Source: Acidobacteriota bacterium (lineage in GTDB: Bacteria > Acidobacteriota > Terriglobia > Bryobacterales > Bryobacteraceae). Taken from it: DNA of 44,529 nucleotides. The notes beneath the pieces were generated by a model. That model saw nothing but the letters and a program-made list of their open reading frames with translations. It had not been told where the DNA came from and made no database searches. Positions 8,201 to 16,279 of this stretch are shown one piece after another. Every line of letters starts with the position of its first letter. The stretch's first letter is position 1. The DNA is taken from contig JAFKEE010000068.1 of the NCBI GenBank assembly GCA_017307505.1, positions 1 through 44,529 of the forward strand, written 5' to 3'. Both the position numbers and the translations under genes were made by a program.

Positions 8201-9855
8201 TCCACCCGGAAGCGGGCGGGATCGCCGGGTCCGTAGACGTAGCGTTCGGGTTGGGCGCTGATGAAGAAAGCACCGCGGGTGGCGACGAAGGAGCCGGAGC
8301 CCGCCACCTCGCGATTGGAGGAATCGGTGACGCGCGCTTCCACGCGGTAGGCGGCATCGTAGGGAGTAGCGGTGGTCGGGATATCAATGGTGAGATGGCC
8401 CTGGCTGTCGAGCTTGGCGGTCTCTTCGGACACCTGCTCCGCGCCATAGCCGCCATCTTCGTCATCCCCGTCACCCATATCCTCATCGGCTTCGTACCAG
8501 GGCGCCCACCAGCGATAGCGGTGCACGGTGTATTTGACGCTGGCGCCGGCTACGGGCTCGCCGTAGTAGTACTTCACGTCGACGTTCATCTTGACCCGGC
8601 CGCCCTGGATGATGCGGGGTGATTCTGAAGTCACCTTCACTTCGTACTCGGGCTTGCGGTACTCCTCGACGTTGAAGCCGCCGAACGCCTTCATCTCGTG
8701 TTCGTCGCCGCTGAGGCTGACGTTCACGCTGTAGTAGCCGATGGCAGCGTCAGCCGGCAAGGTGAGGTCGCCCGAGACCGAGCCGAACTTGGATAACGAC
8801 GCCTTCTTCTTCAGGAGGCTCTTGCCTTCCGGATCCTCGACCTGGACCTGGACCTCGGACTGATCGGGGATCTGGTAGCCCGCTCCGATCATGTTCCGGA
8901 CGATGGCCTTGAAGTGGACCGGATGGCCGGGACGGTACACCGGCCGGTCGGTGTAAACATAGCCCATGAAGTTGCGGCTTCGTTCCGTGGAAAGACTGTA
9001 ACCCCCGACCGTTGTGACTGCAAAATCCTTGTCGCGGTGCGCCAGGACGACGGCTCCCTCTTCGGAGACCTCTTTGACTTCGACGGTCAGGAGTCCGTCG
9101 GGGTCGGTGGCGGAGCGGGCGATGTCCTGGCGGGTCCCGCTGTCGTAGACCTGAATCGGGATATTCGCCAGGGGGGCGCCGCTGACGCGGTCGACGGCCC
9201 GGACCAGCAGTTTGCCGGGGGTGGTCTTGGTCACGATGGCGAGGTCCGTCACGGAGAGAATCGTGTAGGCCTGCAGTTTGCCGTTGGTCGCTTCCAGAAC
9301 GTAGAGACCTTTGTCTTTCAGTTCGACAGGGACGGTGGCCGCTTCCCAGCGGTTGGGCGTCTGGATGGGCTGCGTCCAGGAGCGCACGAGTTGCTGCGGA
9401 TTCAGCACGGAGACGCCGGCGAACTCCTCGCCCTTTTTCGCTTCGGCCTTCTTCTTCTCGGCCGGGGCCGGCTCTTTGAGCATGGCGGCGCGGATGCTGT
9501 GGCGGTTATCGGGTGTGAACTGCTGCCGGAACACGTCGCGGGCCCGGGCGTGCCAGCGGTGTTTCCAGGCGGCGAACTTTTCGATGGGCGTGCGCGCTTT
9601 GGGGGTGGGGCGGATGGCTCCTCCAAAGCGGTGAGGCTCGTCGAGCTGCCGGAAGAACTTGACGGGATCGTTCACGCGGTAGAGGCGGAAGTCGAGGCTG
9701 CGAATGCCCTGCGCCTGTACGCGGACGGGAATGGACTCGCCAGCCCGCACGGGGTGGTCTGAGTTCAATGAAAAATAGATGCGCCCTTCGTCCTCCTGCG
9801 CCGGAGCGCTCCATACAAGAAGGGCCAATGGGACCAGACAATAGCCGAGACGCAT
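5218..9855 (-). CDS. Bacterial alpha-2-macroglobulin family protein with thioester motif
   Basis: A 1545-residue periplasmic or secreted protein of the alpha-2-macroglobulin family, which traps and inhibits foreign proteases. The signal peptide (MRLGYCLVPLALLVWSAPAQ) has no lipobox, unlike the lipoprotein ECAM/YfhM of E. coli. MG-type beta domains fill the first 900 residues, including MG2 with DRPVYRPGHPVHFKA and the segment PQDR-like VYGPGDPARFRV. The A2M core follows (YWIADLKTGSDGRASTEVTF). The reactive thioester GCTEQ is intact (C1066 to Q1069) in an alpha/alpha toroid, and a receptor-binding-like C-terminal domain ends the protein. I chose the ATG at 9855, 4 bp after the DUF1175 stop, over an upstream in-frame start inside that gene. 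There is no PbpC partner here. Confidence 0.95.
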   Translation of the reverse strand: MRLGYCLVPLALLVWSAPAQEDEGRIYFSLNSDHPVRAGESIPVRVQAQGIRSLDFRLYRVNDPVKFFRQLDEPHRFGGAIRPTPKARTPIEKFAAWKHRWHARARDVFRQQFTPDNRHSIRAAMLKEPAPAEKKKAEAKKGEEFAGVSVLNPQQLVRSWTQPIQTPNRWEAATVPVELKDKGLYVLEATNGKLQAYTILSVTDLAIVTKTTPGKLLVRAVDRVSGAPLANIPIQVYDSGTRQDIARSATDPDGLLTVEVKEVSEEGAVVLAHRDKDFAVTTVGGYSLSTERSRNFMGYVYTDRPVYRPGHPVHFKAIVRNMIGAGYQIPDQSEVQVQVEDPEGKSLLKKKASLSKFGSVSGDLTLPADAAIGYYSVNVSLSGDEHEMKAFGGFNVEEYRKPEYEVKVTSESPRIIQGGRVKMNVDVKYYYGEPVAGASVKYTVHRYRWWAPWYEADEDMGDGDDEDGGYGAEQVSEETAKLDSQGHLTIDIPTTATPYDAAYRVEARVTDSSNREVAGSGSFVATRGAFFISAQPERYVYGPGDPARFRVETRDYSGTMVPNVPFRVEVAPHTKKGVTEPAILKLEGKTGPDGKGQVDFPAPTSASYLVKVSASDTAGRAIDDTSWLWVSGVWAQSGTADQRIEIIPDKKSYKSGDKATILLVTNVPEADVWLTLEGKTLYWSKFIHAKGGTATVEIPIESSHAPNVFVDATFLSNNTLYRGSKSLKVPPVEKQIQVEVQSSKAEYKPGEPAQYTVTAKDNQGKPVAAEFSLGVVDEAIYAVKKEAQPDILNVFYGRTWNRVGTDTSMEYYFYGEAGKRRMQLAQIRDRKSRAQLKPDKLVEPKIRKNFPDTAYWIADLKTGSDGRASTEVTFPDSLTTWRATARGVTEDTKVGGAVQRTIVRKNLMVTMATPRFFTEADEVTVPVLVRNYTAGELKVKVSLDAQGVQILSGATSEITVAPKGEGRVDYKLRANAVDKVVLTAKALTTQESDALELTFPVEPYGLKLVDPLQTKLQQKSQSYDFAGRFPSDAQQNWRAVTVHLTPSAAGAVFGALEYLISYPYGCTEQTMSSFLPNVVVGQALKELKLPANIDQKDLAKKVKAGLERLYDYQHEDGGWGWWKDDASDPFMTAYVTSGLKLAADAGYSIDLWRVNNSSAALAKMLESKAKIAPDTRAYMVYALTLAGRQTKPQVEEILNGRTQLTNFGLALLGLTLERVKDPRAADIATELTAKISKTTDGSYWESNRDPMLDFDSENSLEATAFAVKFLSKQQPNSPLIDEATQWLVNHRDQGYYWASTKRTAFVIFGLTDVLKRSGELKPDYQVKVTVNGAEVLSKRFTSEDALSPQPVKIRVPIKGNESNPKVTVTKNGDGVLFASARWEYRSNGTDSRLRGDTPLKINRNYYRLNPVNEGGRIIYNMEPLTGEAKLGDLVAVRLSVSGQENQRYLLVEDPLPTGAEVVARDDLYQVRGQPAWWTTWWSRREVRDNRVSYFPWRMPKDGLEYVYLIRFTNAGAFKVTPARVEPMYKPGHLGWSLPATFEVHP

Positions 9856-9859
9856 AGAT

Positions 9860-10525
9860 TCAATCCGATTCACACAAAACGTTCCAACGGAAAATGCCGA
9901 GGAAATTTCCGTTGCCAGCAACGGGCCGCCAGCGCGGCTCCGGATGTCCGAGTAGTTGAGAGAGCGTAGGCCGCCGGATCTCGCCGCGATCGCCGCGCGA
10001 CGGACCGGTGTGGTAGACGATACAAGGCTCACGCAGCGTTTCGAAGGCGCTGGGGCCTAAAAAGACCATGCTGTGCCAGGGTTGGCTGGGCACGAGCTGG
10101 CGGTAGAAGAGCAGGTCGCCCGGTTGGGCGACGTGGATATCGCGGGTGATGAGGCGCGAGTTGTAGCGCATCAGGTGCTCGGCGTCGGCGAACTGCCTCA
10201 AGGCTCCGGAGGCCACGCGAAAGAGGGCGGACTCGCGGGTGGGGTGTTTCAGTTCCGGCAGCGGGGGCATCCACTCGAGGCCGAGATCGAAGGCCCATTG
10301 GGCGGTGTGCGGACGCTGGGCTTCGCGATAGGAAAAGCGGAGCAGGGCGGAGCAGTCGGTCACTTCCCGAGGGCGGCGGGTATCCGGCAACTGATAGAGG
10401 GCTTCGGAGAGCCAGGTGAACCAGGAGCGGAAGGGCCGGCGGTCGGAGAGGCTCAGGGCAGGCGTGAAAGCGCGTGCAGGGACGAGGCTTACCCCCATGA
10501 AAAATAAGACTCGTCGACTGAACAT
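9860..10525 (-). CDS. yfaT: DUF1175 family protein (YfaT-like)
   Basis: A 221-residue exported protein of the DUF1175 family. The conserved parts visible are DCSALLRFSYREA, WHSMVFLGP and VYHTGPS. The arrangement C-x-H with a distal YHTG resembles NlpC/P60-like cysteine hydrolase layouts, so an amidase activity is conceivable but unproven. In E. coli yfaT sits in a cluster with the macroglobulin gene yfaS, and here it is followed by the A2M gene after 4 bp, repeating that association. The start is uncertain: the ATG at 10525 gives a signal peptide (MFSRRVLFFMGVSLVPARAF), and an ATG at 10498 (MGVSLV) is an alternative. Neither has a good Shine-Dalgarno sequence. Confidence 0.85.
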   Translation of the reverse strand: MFSRRVLFFMGVSLVPARAFTPALSLSDRRPFRSWFTWLSEALYQLPDTRRPREVTDCSALLRFSYREAQRPHTAQWAFDLGLEWMPPLPELKHPTRESALFRVASGALRQFADAEHLMRYNSRLITRDIHVAQPGDLLFYRQLVPSQPWHSMVFLGPSAFETLREPCIVYHTGPSRGDRGEIRRPTLSQLLGHPEPRWRPVAGNGNFLGIFRWNVLCESD

Positions 10526-10701
10526 CCGGAGGACTATGATAGCTGGAAATCGGCGCCGCCGGAATGGTTCCAGGCCCATTTGTTGCGAAATAGAAAGAAA
10601 TGGCGGGTTGGGCGGGGCAGGCGGATTGTGGTACCTGTCAAGTGAAGCAGAGTGCCGTTCAGGGGACCGGCTGCGGATCCCGGCGCGGCACTCCCACTGA
10701 C

Positions 10702-11091
10702 ATGGCCACGCTTGAACCCGAATTCCTTTTCGTTTACGGCACCTTGATGGCCGGAGTACGAAATCAATGGTCGCGCCGGCTGTGGCGCGAGTCGGGTCTG
10801 CCGGTAGAGGCCAAGGTGCCGGGCCGGCTGTACACGCTGGGGGGCTATCCCGGCATGAAGGACAGCGTAGATGGCCAGGGCGGCTGGGTCCACGGGCAGG
10901 TGGCGCGGCTGCCGGATTCGCCCGCGCTGCTGGCGGACCTGGATGCCTATGAGGGTGCCGAGTTTGTGCGCCAGACGCGCACTGCGACCTTACGGGACGG
11001 GCGGTGCATCCCAGTCTGGGTTTACATGTATCAACCCGAAATCGATGAAAATCAACGCATCTGGTCGGGCCGATTCACATTCAGCCAATAG
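10702..11091 (+). CDS. Gamma-glutamylcyclotransferase-like protein
   Basis: A 129-residue cytoplasmic protein of the AIG2/GGCT fold, which cyclises gamma-glutamyl amines or amino acids to 5-oxoproline. The diagnostic FVYGTLMAG (Y12-G-T-L15) forms the substrate loop. The catalytic glutamate lies in the DAYEGAEF segment near residue 79, and a C-terminal PVWVYMYQ strand completes the barrel. The ATG at 10702 is chosen because homology begins right after it; an upstream in-frame extension to 10600 has no family match. The gene stands alone, divergent from the DUF1175 operon across 176 bp. Substrate specificity is unknown. Confidence 0.88.
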   Translation: MATLEPEFLFVYGTLMAGVRNQWSRRLWRESGLPVEAKVPGRLYTLGGYPGMKDSVDGQGGWVHGQVARLPDSPALLADLDAYEGAEFVRQTRTATLRDGRCIPVWVYMYQPEIDENQRIWSGRFTFSQ

Positions 11092-11168
11092 AAATTTTTA
11101 ATACCCCCAAGCCGCCTGCAGGATGTTAATCTTTGGAAACAGGCAGTCTTGCCCTGCTTTCGGGATCC

Positions 11169-11182
11169 GCGCCACGAGGCGC
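11169..11182 (+). other. Short GC hairpin in leader of Oar-like receptor gene
   Basis: GCGCC-ACGA-GGCGC is a perfect 5-bp stem with a 4-base loop, 70 bases before the receptor start in the 161-bp gap 11092-11252. The rest of the gap has no riboswitch motif I recognise. It may be a simple 5' leader structure. Confidence 0.3.
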
Positions 11183-11252
11183 CCCCCAGCGCTGTCTCCG
11201 TTGAGCCACGCAGGCTAACCACACCGACTGAACTTGCTGAGGGGTTTACCGA

Positions 11253-14200
11253 ATGAGTTTTTCCAAATACGCCAAGGGTGTATTTTCTCTGGCGTTGGCG
11301 CTCGCCGCGCTGATGCCTGCACAGACATTCCGAGGAGCCATCTCCGGGACGTTGACAGACGCCTCCGGAGCCGCAGTGCCCGATGCTTCAGTGCAGCTGA
11401 GCAGCCCGTCGACGGGTCTGAAGCGCACCACTCTCACCTCCCAGGCCGGCGACTTCTCGCTGCCCGACCTGCCGCTGGGCATGTACGAACTCACTGCCAC
11501 CAAAGCCGGCTTCTCGACCGTGAAGGTGGCTAACGTGGAAGTGAGCGTTTCGAAAGTAACGAACCTTACACTGCAGATGAGTGTGGCCACCCAGGCCGCC
11601 GTGGTGGAAGTTTCGGCGGATGCCGCCACACTGGAGACCACCACCTCGGCCCTGACCGGTGTGGTGGGTCCTAAGATTGTCGCCGAAGTCCCGATGATGG
11701 GCCGCGACTTCCGCCAGATGCTGAAGCTGGCCCCGGGCGTGTCGCCTTCCTCGGGTTCCGTGAACGGCATGCGCACGTCCGGCAACAACTACCAGATTGA
11801 CGGCGCCGACAACAATGATGCGTTCCATAACGCCAGTGCGGTGAACCAGGGCGGGGTGGCCGGCATTGCCGGTACTTTGCTGCCCATTGAAGCGATCGAC
11901 CAGTTCGCCGTGCAGTCCAACGCCAGCGCCGAATCCGGCCGCAACGGCGGCGCCTCGGTGAACCTGGTGATCAAGTCCGGCACCAACGACATCCACGGCA
12001 GCGCCTATTACTTCAACCGCAATGAGTTCTTTGCGGCGAACTCGCCGTTCGCCACGCCGGGCAGTGCGAAGCGGAAGATCCGCAATGACCAGTACGGCTT
12101 CTCCGTCGGCGGACCGGTGATCAAGGACAAGACGTTCTTCTTCGTTACGGGTGAAGCGCAGAAGGCCGTCGCCGGCCTCTCGTTCCTGAACACGCATCCT
12201 TCCAACGCCTGGATTGCGGACGCCACCAGCATCCTGAACCGCTACGGCGTACCGGTGAATCCGGTGTCGACCAACCTGCGATCGCTGTGGCCGTCGCGCT
12301 ACAACAATGCGCCGGCGACCGCGAATAACTTCGTGGCCGCGGATTCGGCGGACTACGACAGCTACAACGGGATCATCAAGATCGACCACCGCTTCACGTC
12401 GAACCACACGATCGCCGGCCGCTACTTCGGCGGCACGGGTACGCAGATCGCCGACTCCGGTGTGCCGTATCGCGAATACTTCCAGGTGGCGCCGAGCCAC
12501 ATGCACAACATGTCGGTGGTGATGAATGACATCTTTTCGCCGCGCGCCGTGCTGCAGACCACGCTGGGTGTGAACTACTTCCTGCAGGTGTTCAACGACC
12601 TGGACACCAGCGCCAATCCCCTCGCCCTCGGGTTGAATACCGGCGTGACGGAGTCGACGCTGCTGGGCTCGCCGACGATGCGCATCAGCGGTTTCGCCGG
12701 CGCCAGCGCGACCCAGCCGCTGGGCCGCATTGACACCACGGGCCACATCACGTCGAACCTGAACCTGTCGCTGGGCGCTCACCAGCTGAAAATCGGCGGC
12801 GAGTACCGCCGGGCGCGGCTGGATGTGTTCTACGACACGAACAAGCGCGGCTCGTTCAGCTTTGACGGCACCGCCGGTCCGTGGGCATCGGACAGCACAC
12901 TGAGCACCAGCCAGAAGGCGCTGGCCGACTTCCTGGCCGGTTATGTCACGGGCAACAACGGAGCGCAGATCGTGCGCGGCCAGTTGCAGCGCGACTACTG
13001 GCAGAACTCCTTCGACTGGTGGGTGCACGACAACTGGCAGGTGAACTCGAAGCTGAACCTCAACTTCGGCGTCCGGTACACCTATCACGGCGTGCTCTAC
13101 GACGATAAGAACACGATCACGAACTTCATCCCCGGGAAAGGCTTCGTGACGCCGGGTGTCGACATCGGCAGCCTGTATCCCAAGGACCTGAACAACTTCG
13201 CTCCGCGCTTCGGCTTCGCCTACACGCCGGGCAAGGGCGCCAAGACGGTGATCCGCGGCAGCTACGGATTCTTCTATGACGTTCCGCCACTGAACTTCCT
13301 GGTGGCGAACACGGGCGTGCCGAATGGCGGCGCGGCCGGCGTGCATGCGAATCCGGGCGGTCCGAATCCGGTGTACTCGATCATCCGCAGCGGCTTCACG
13401 CTGGTGAAGGATGACCCGATCTTCGGCGCGACCAATCCCCGTCCTCCGTTCGGGGTGTTCTCCGTCAGCCAGGATTTCCGCGTCCCCTACGTGCAGAACT
13501 TCAACCTGAACGTTCAGCACCAGGTGAGCCGGGACATCATGCTGCAGGCTGGTTATGTCGGCAGCGCCGGCCATCACCTGTCGCTGCTGCGCAACATCAA
13601 CGCTCCGGTGCCGGGCACCACGGGAACCACGCAGGAACGCCGTCCTTACAACGGTGCGTATCCCACGCTGGCCTCCATCAACGAGCTGAACTCCATCGGC
13701 AACTCGAATTACCATTCATTCCAGAGCCAGTTGCGGGTGACCCGCCTGAAGCACATTACCGCCGTGGCGAACTACACGTTCGGCAAGGCGATCGACAACG
13801 GCTCAAACGTCCGGAACGCGCTGCCGGCGAACAGCTATGACCTGTCGAGGGAGCGTGGCCCGGCCAGCTTCGACATCAGCCACATCTTCACGGCGTACGT
13901 CACCTACGACGTGCCGCAGTTCGGCCAGCGCTTCCAGCGCCTGAGCAAGGGCTGGCAGCTGAATGGCCTGATGACGGCCCACACCGGCGAACCGCTGGAT
14001 ATCCTGGCCGGGACGAACGTCAGCGGCAGCGCCGATTCGCGCGACCGTGTCGACATCGTCGGCGATCCCTTCGCCAACGTCGTGCAGCCCACCAGCGGCA
14101 CGGCCGTCCGCTGGTTCAACCCCGCCGCCTTTGCCCGTCCGGCGAACGGCACGTTCGGCAACATCGGCCGCGACGCGCTGCGCGGGCCGGGCTTCGGCAG

Positions 14201-14432
14201 CTTCGACTTCTCGGTGTTCAAGAACACCGCGATCACGGAGCGCCTCAGCACCCAGTTCCGCGTCGAGATCTTCAATCTCTTCAACCGCGCGAACTACGCC
14301 AACCCGGGCTCGTCGCTGGGGTCTTCCACCAGCTTCGGCCTGATCACAAACACCCGCAACGGTTCGGGCGCGCCTGGCCTCGGCTTCGGCGAACCCCGCA
14401 ATGTTCAGCTGGCCCTCAAGTTCATCTTCTAA
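11253..14432 (+). CDS. Oar-like TonB-dependent receptor with carboxypeptidase-regulatory domain
   Basis: A 1059-residue outer-membrane protein. After a signal peptide (residues 1-25, ending LMPAQTF) comes a carboxypeptidase regulatory-like beta-sandwich, about residues 28-105 (GTLTDASGAAVPDASV, DLPLGMYELTATKAGF). A TonB-receptor plug follows at roughly 115-250 (GVSPSSGSVNGMRTSGNNYQIDGADNN), then a long beta-barrel ending in LALKFIF, whose terminal phenylalanine is the usual BAM signal. This architecture is the Oar-like family that is highly expanded in Acidobacteria. Such proteins take up or export large substrates with TonB energy. The stop is 1 bp before the next start, so the receptor and the M19 dipeptidase form one operon. 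The ligand is unknown; a peptide is suggested by the neighbour. Confidence 0.94.
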   Translation: MSFSKYAKGVFSLALALAALMPAQTFRGAISGTLTDASGAAVPDASVQLSSPSTGLKRTTLTSQAGDFSLPDLPLGMYELTATKAGFSTVKVANVEVSVSKVTNLTLQMSVATQAAVVEVSADAATLETTTSALTGVVGPKIVAEVPMMGRDFRQMLKLAPGVSPSSGSVNGMRTSGNNYQIDGADNNDAFHNASAVNQGGVAGIAGTLLPIEAIDQFAVQSNASAESGRNGGASVNLVIKSGTNDIHGSAYYFNRNEFFAANSPFATPGSAKRKIRNDQYGFSVGGPVIKDKTFFFVTGEAQKAVAGLSFLNTHPSNAWIADATSILNRYGVPVNPVSTNLRSLWPSRYNNAPATANNFVAADSADYDSYNGIIKIDHRFTSNHTIAGRYFGGTGTQIADSGVPYREYFQVAPSHMHNMSVVMNDIFSPRAVLQTTLGVNYFLQVFNDLDTSANPLALGLNTGVTESTLLGSPTMRISGFAGASATQPLGRIDTTGHITSNLNLSLGAHQLKIGGEYRRARLDVFYDTNKRGSFSFDGTAGPWASDSTLSTSQKALADFLAGYVTGNNGAQIVRGQLQRDYWQNSFDWWVHDNWQVNSKLNLNFGVRYTYHGVLYDDKNTITNFIPGKGFVTPGVDIGSLYPKDLNNFAPRFGFAYTPGKGAKTVIRGSYGFFYDVPPLNFLVANTGVPNGGAAGVHANPGGPNPVYSIIRSGFTLVKDDPIFGATNPRPPFGVFSVSQDFRVPYVQNFNLNVQHQVSRDIMLQAGYVGSAGHHLSLLRNINAPVPGTTGTTQERRPYNGAYPTLASINELNSIGNSNYHSFQSQLRVTRLKHITAVANYTFGKAIDNGSNVRNALPANSYDLSRERGPASFDISHIFTAYVTYDVPQFGQRFQRLSKGWQLNGLMTAHTGEPLDILAGTNVSGSADSRDRVDIVGDPFANVVQPTSGTAVRWFNPAAFARPANGTFGNIGRDALRGPGFGSFDFSVFKNTAITERLSTQFRVEIFNLFNRANYANPGSSLGSSTSFGLITNTRNGSGAPGLGFGEPRNVQLALKFIF

Positions 14433-14433
14433 G

Positions 14434-15663
14434 ATGAACTGCATGCGATCGACGCAGTTCCTACCGCTCGCCGTGCTGTGCCTGTCCTTCGGGACGGGCA
14501 CGGCCGCGGCGCAGAAGAAGTCCTTCACCGACGCCGAAGTGATGAAAGTCCACAACTCGGCGCTCCTCATCGATTCCCACAACGACGTCACCAGCAGGAC
14601 CGTGGAAGGCTTCGACATCGGAATGCCCTCGGCCGACGGGCAAACGGATGTTCCGCGGATGAAGAAAGGGGGCATGGCGGCGCAGTTTTTCGCCGCTTAT
14701 GTGGGCACGAACTATATGGAGGGCCACCAGTCGGCGCACCGGGCTCTGCAGATGATCGACACCATCCGGTTCGACATCATCGGCAGGCACCCGAACGATT
14801 TCGTGTTCGCCACTACGGCGGACGAGATCGTGGCGGCCCGGAAGAAGGGCCGGATTGCGGCCCTGATCGGGATTGAGGGTGGACACGCGATTGAGGATGA
14901 CCTCAGGCTGCTGCGGACTTTCTATGACCTCGGAGTCCGCTACATGACCCTGACGCATTCGAAGAACCTGAGCTGGGCCGGGTCGTCGGGTGAGACGGAC
15001 AATAAAGGGCTCACCGACTTCGGGAAACAGGTGGTGGGGGAGATGAACCGGCTGGGCATGATGGTGGACATCGCGCATGTGTCCGACCAGACGTTCTATG
15101 ACGCGCTGGCGGCGAGCAAGGCTCCGGTGTTCAGCTCGCACTCGTCGTGCCGGGCGCTGTCGAACGTGCCGCGCAACATGACGGACGACATGATCAAGGC
15201 GCTGGCCAAACGAGGCGGCGTCGTGCAGATCAACTTTGCGTGCGATTTTCTGTCGCAGAAGTCGGCCGATTCGGCGCCCAAGATGGACGCGGCGCAGATT
15301 GCGGAATTCCAGAAGAAGATCGCTGACATCAAGGATCCGAAGGAGCGGCAGGCGGCGACGCAGAAGATCTTCGCCGAATTGGGCAGCAAGACGGTGCGCG
15401 CCACGATTGACGACGTGGTGGCGCAGATCGACCATGTGAAGACTCTGGTGGGCGCCGACTATGTCGGCCTGGGGAGTGACTTCGATGGGGTTACCTGTGT
15501 GCCGGAAGGTTTGGAGGATGTCTCGAAGTGGCCCAACCTGACGCGCAAGCTGCTGGAGAAGGGCTATACGGCGGAGGAAATCCGGAAGATCTACGGAGGG
15601 AATCTGCTGCGGGTGATGAGAGAGGTGGAGAAGACCGCCGCGGGTCTGCGTGCGGCGAAGTAA
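14434..15663 (+). CDS. Secreted membrane-dipeptidase-like peptidase M19
   Basis: A 409-residue exported zinc dipeptidase of the renal-dipeptidase (M19) family, which cleaves dipeptides including those with a D-residue. The metal site is complete: IDSHND (H-x-D), the bridging glutamate in GIEGGH, VDIAHVSD, the histidine in SSHSSCRAL, and GLGSDFDG. The signal peptide ends at TAAAQ. The ATG at 14434 starts 1 bp after the receptor stop and gives MNCMRSTQF; the ATG at 14443 is an equally good alternative. A lysine- and alanine-rich insertion (about residues 290-325) lies between the last metal ligands. Together with the receptor it may release amino acids from imported peptides. Confidence 0.95.
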   Translation: MNCMRSTQFLPLAVLCLSFGTGTAAAQKKSFTDAEVMKVHNSALLIDSHNDVTSRTVEGFDIGMPSADGQTDVPRMKKGGMAAQFFAAYVGTNYMEGHQSAHRALQMIDTIRFDIIGRHPNDFVFATTADEIVAARKKGRIAALIGIEGGHAIEDDLRLLRTFYDLGVRYMTLTHSKNLSWAGSSGETDNKGLTDFGKQVVGEMNRLGMMVDIAHVSDQTFYDALAASKAPVFSSHSSCRALSNVPRNMTDDMIKALAKRGGVVQINFACDFLSQKSADSAPKMDAAQIAEFQKKIADIKDPKERQAATQKIFAELGSKTVRATIDDVVAQIDHVKTLVGADYVGLGSDFDGVTCVPEGLEDVSKWPNLTRKLLEKGYTAEEIRKIYGGNLLRVMREVEKTAAGLRAAK

Positions 15664-15729
15664 GCGTTGTTACAGACCAGGATTCAGACAGGCGGCGTGG
15701 CTGGGGGGGCCGGCCGCGCCGTCTAAAGC

Positions 15730-15745
15730 AGCGCTGGCAAGCGCT
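15730..15745 (-). terminator. Possible weak stem-loop terminator
   Basis: AGCGCT-GGCA-AGCGCT forms a perfect 6-bp stem directly behind the stop codon of the CoA-binding gene. It lies between the convergent dipeptidase and CoA-binding genes. Only a short T run follows on the minus strand, so termination would be weak. Confidence 0.35.
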
Positions 15746-16215
15746 CAATTCGGCAGACTGCCGAGGAGGCCCCGGATACCGCGGTGCAGGCCGTGAATCC
15801 AGCCTGCGTTGGGCAGGAACATGAACGGGCATTCGCCATTGATCACGCGCAGGCCCAATTCCTCACACGCCAGCAGGGCATCCTTGCTGACAGAGCCGGC
15901 GCCGACGCTGCGGTAGAGCCACACGAAGTGGACGCCGGCCACGGCACAATCCTCAATTACCGATTCCGAGACATCCGGGGCGGTCATGATCAAGGCGCCC
16001 TGCACAGGCGGTTGGATACTGGTGACATCGGGATAGCAGGCAGTTCCGTCGATTGCCGTTGCCTCGGGATTCACTGGAACCACGTCGCGGCCGCGCTTGA
16101 GCAGTTCCTTGTAGACCATCCGGCTGAAGTGCTTTTCATTCCGGGAAAGTCCCACCAGGGCAATGCGCGGTAACGCCAGGAACTCATCGATATCCGCGCG
16201 TGCTGTCACGATCAT
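15745..16215 (-). CDS. CoA-binding domain protein (YccU-like)
   Basis: A 156-residue cytoplasmic protein with a Rossmann-type CoA-binding domain, as in the small stand-alone YccU family. Visible parts are IALVGLSRNEKHFSR, the dinucleotide-like first loop, followed by VVPVNPEA, ALIMTAPDVSESVIEDC and INGECPFMF. The family resembles the alpha subunit of succinyl-CoA synthetase, but no enzymatic role is established. The ATG at 16215 fits the family start. It is divergent from the histidine kinase gene across 64 bp, and no functional link to it is evident. Confidence 0.9.
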   Translation of the reverse strand: MIVTARADIDEFLALPRIALVGLSRNEKHFSRMVYKELLKRGRDVVPVNPEATAIDGTACYPDVTSIQPPVQGALIMTAPDVSESVIEDCAVAGVHFVWLYRSVGAGSVSKDALLACEELGLRVINGECPFMFLPNAGWIHGLHRGIRGLLGSLPN

Positions 16216-16279
16216 GCCGTCAAACTACCACGACGGACTGCGGGATGGAAGGCGTGGGGGACGCTACACTCTTAGTCAG

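Noticed and set aside
11388-13715. A 775-residue open frame antisense to the Oar-like receptor
   Set aside because: It has no family motif and a composition typical of GC-rich shadow frames; the receptor on the other strand has clear domains.
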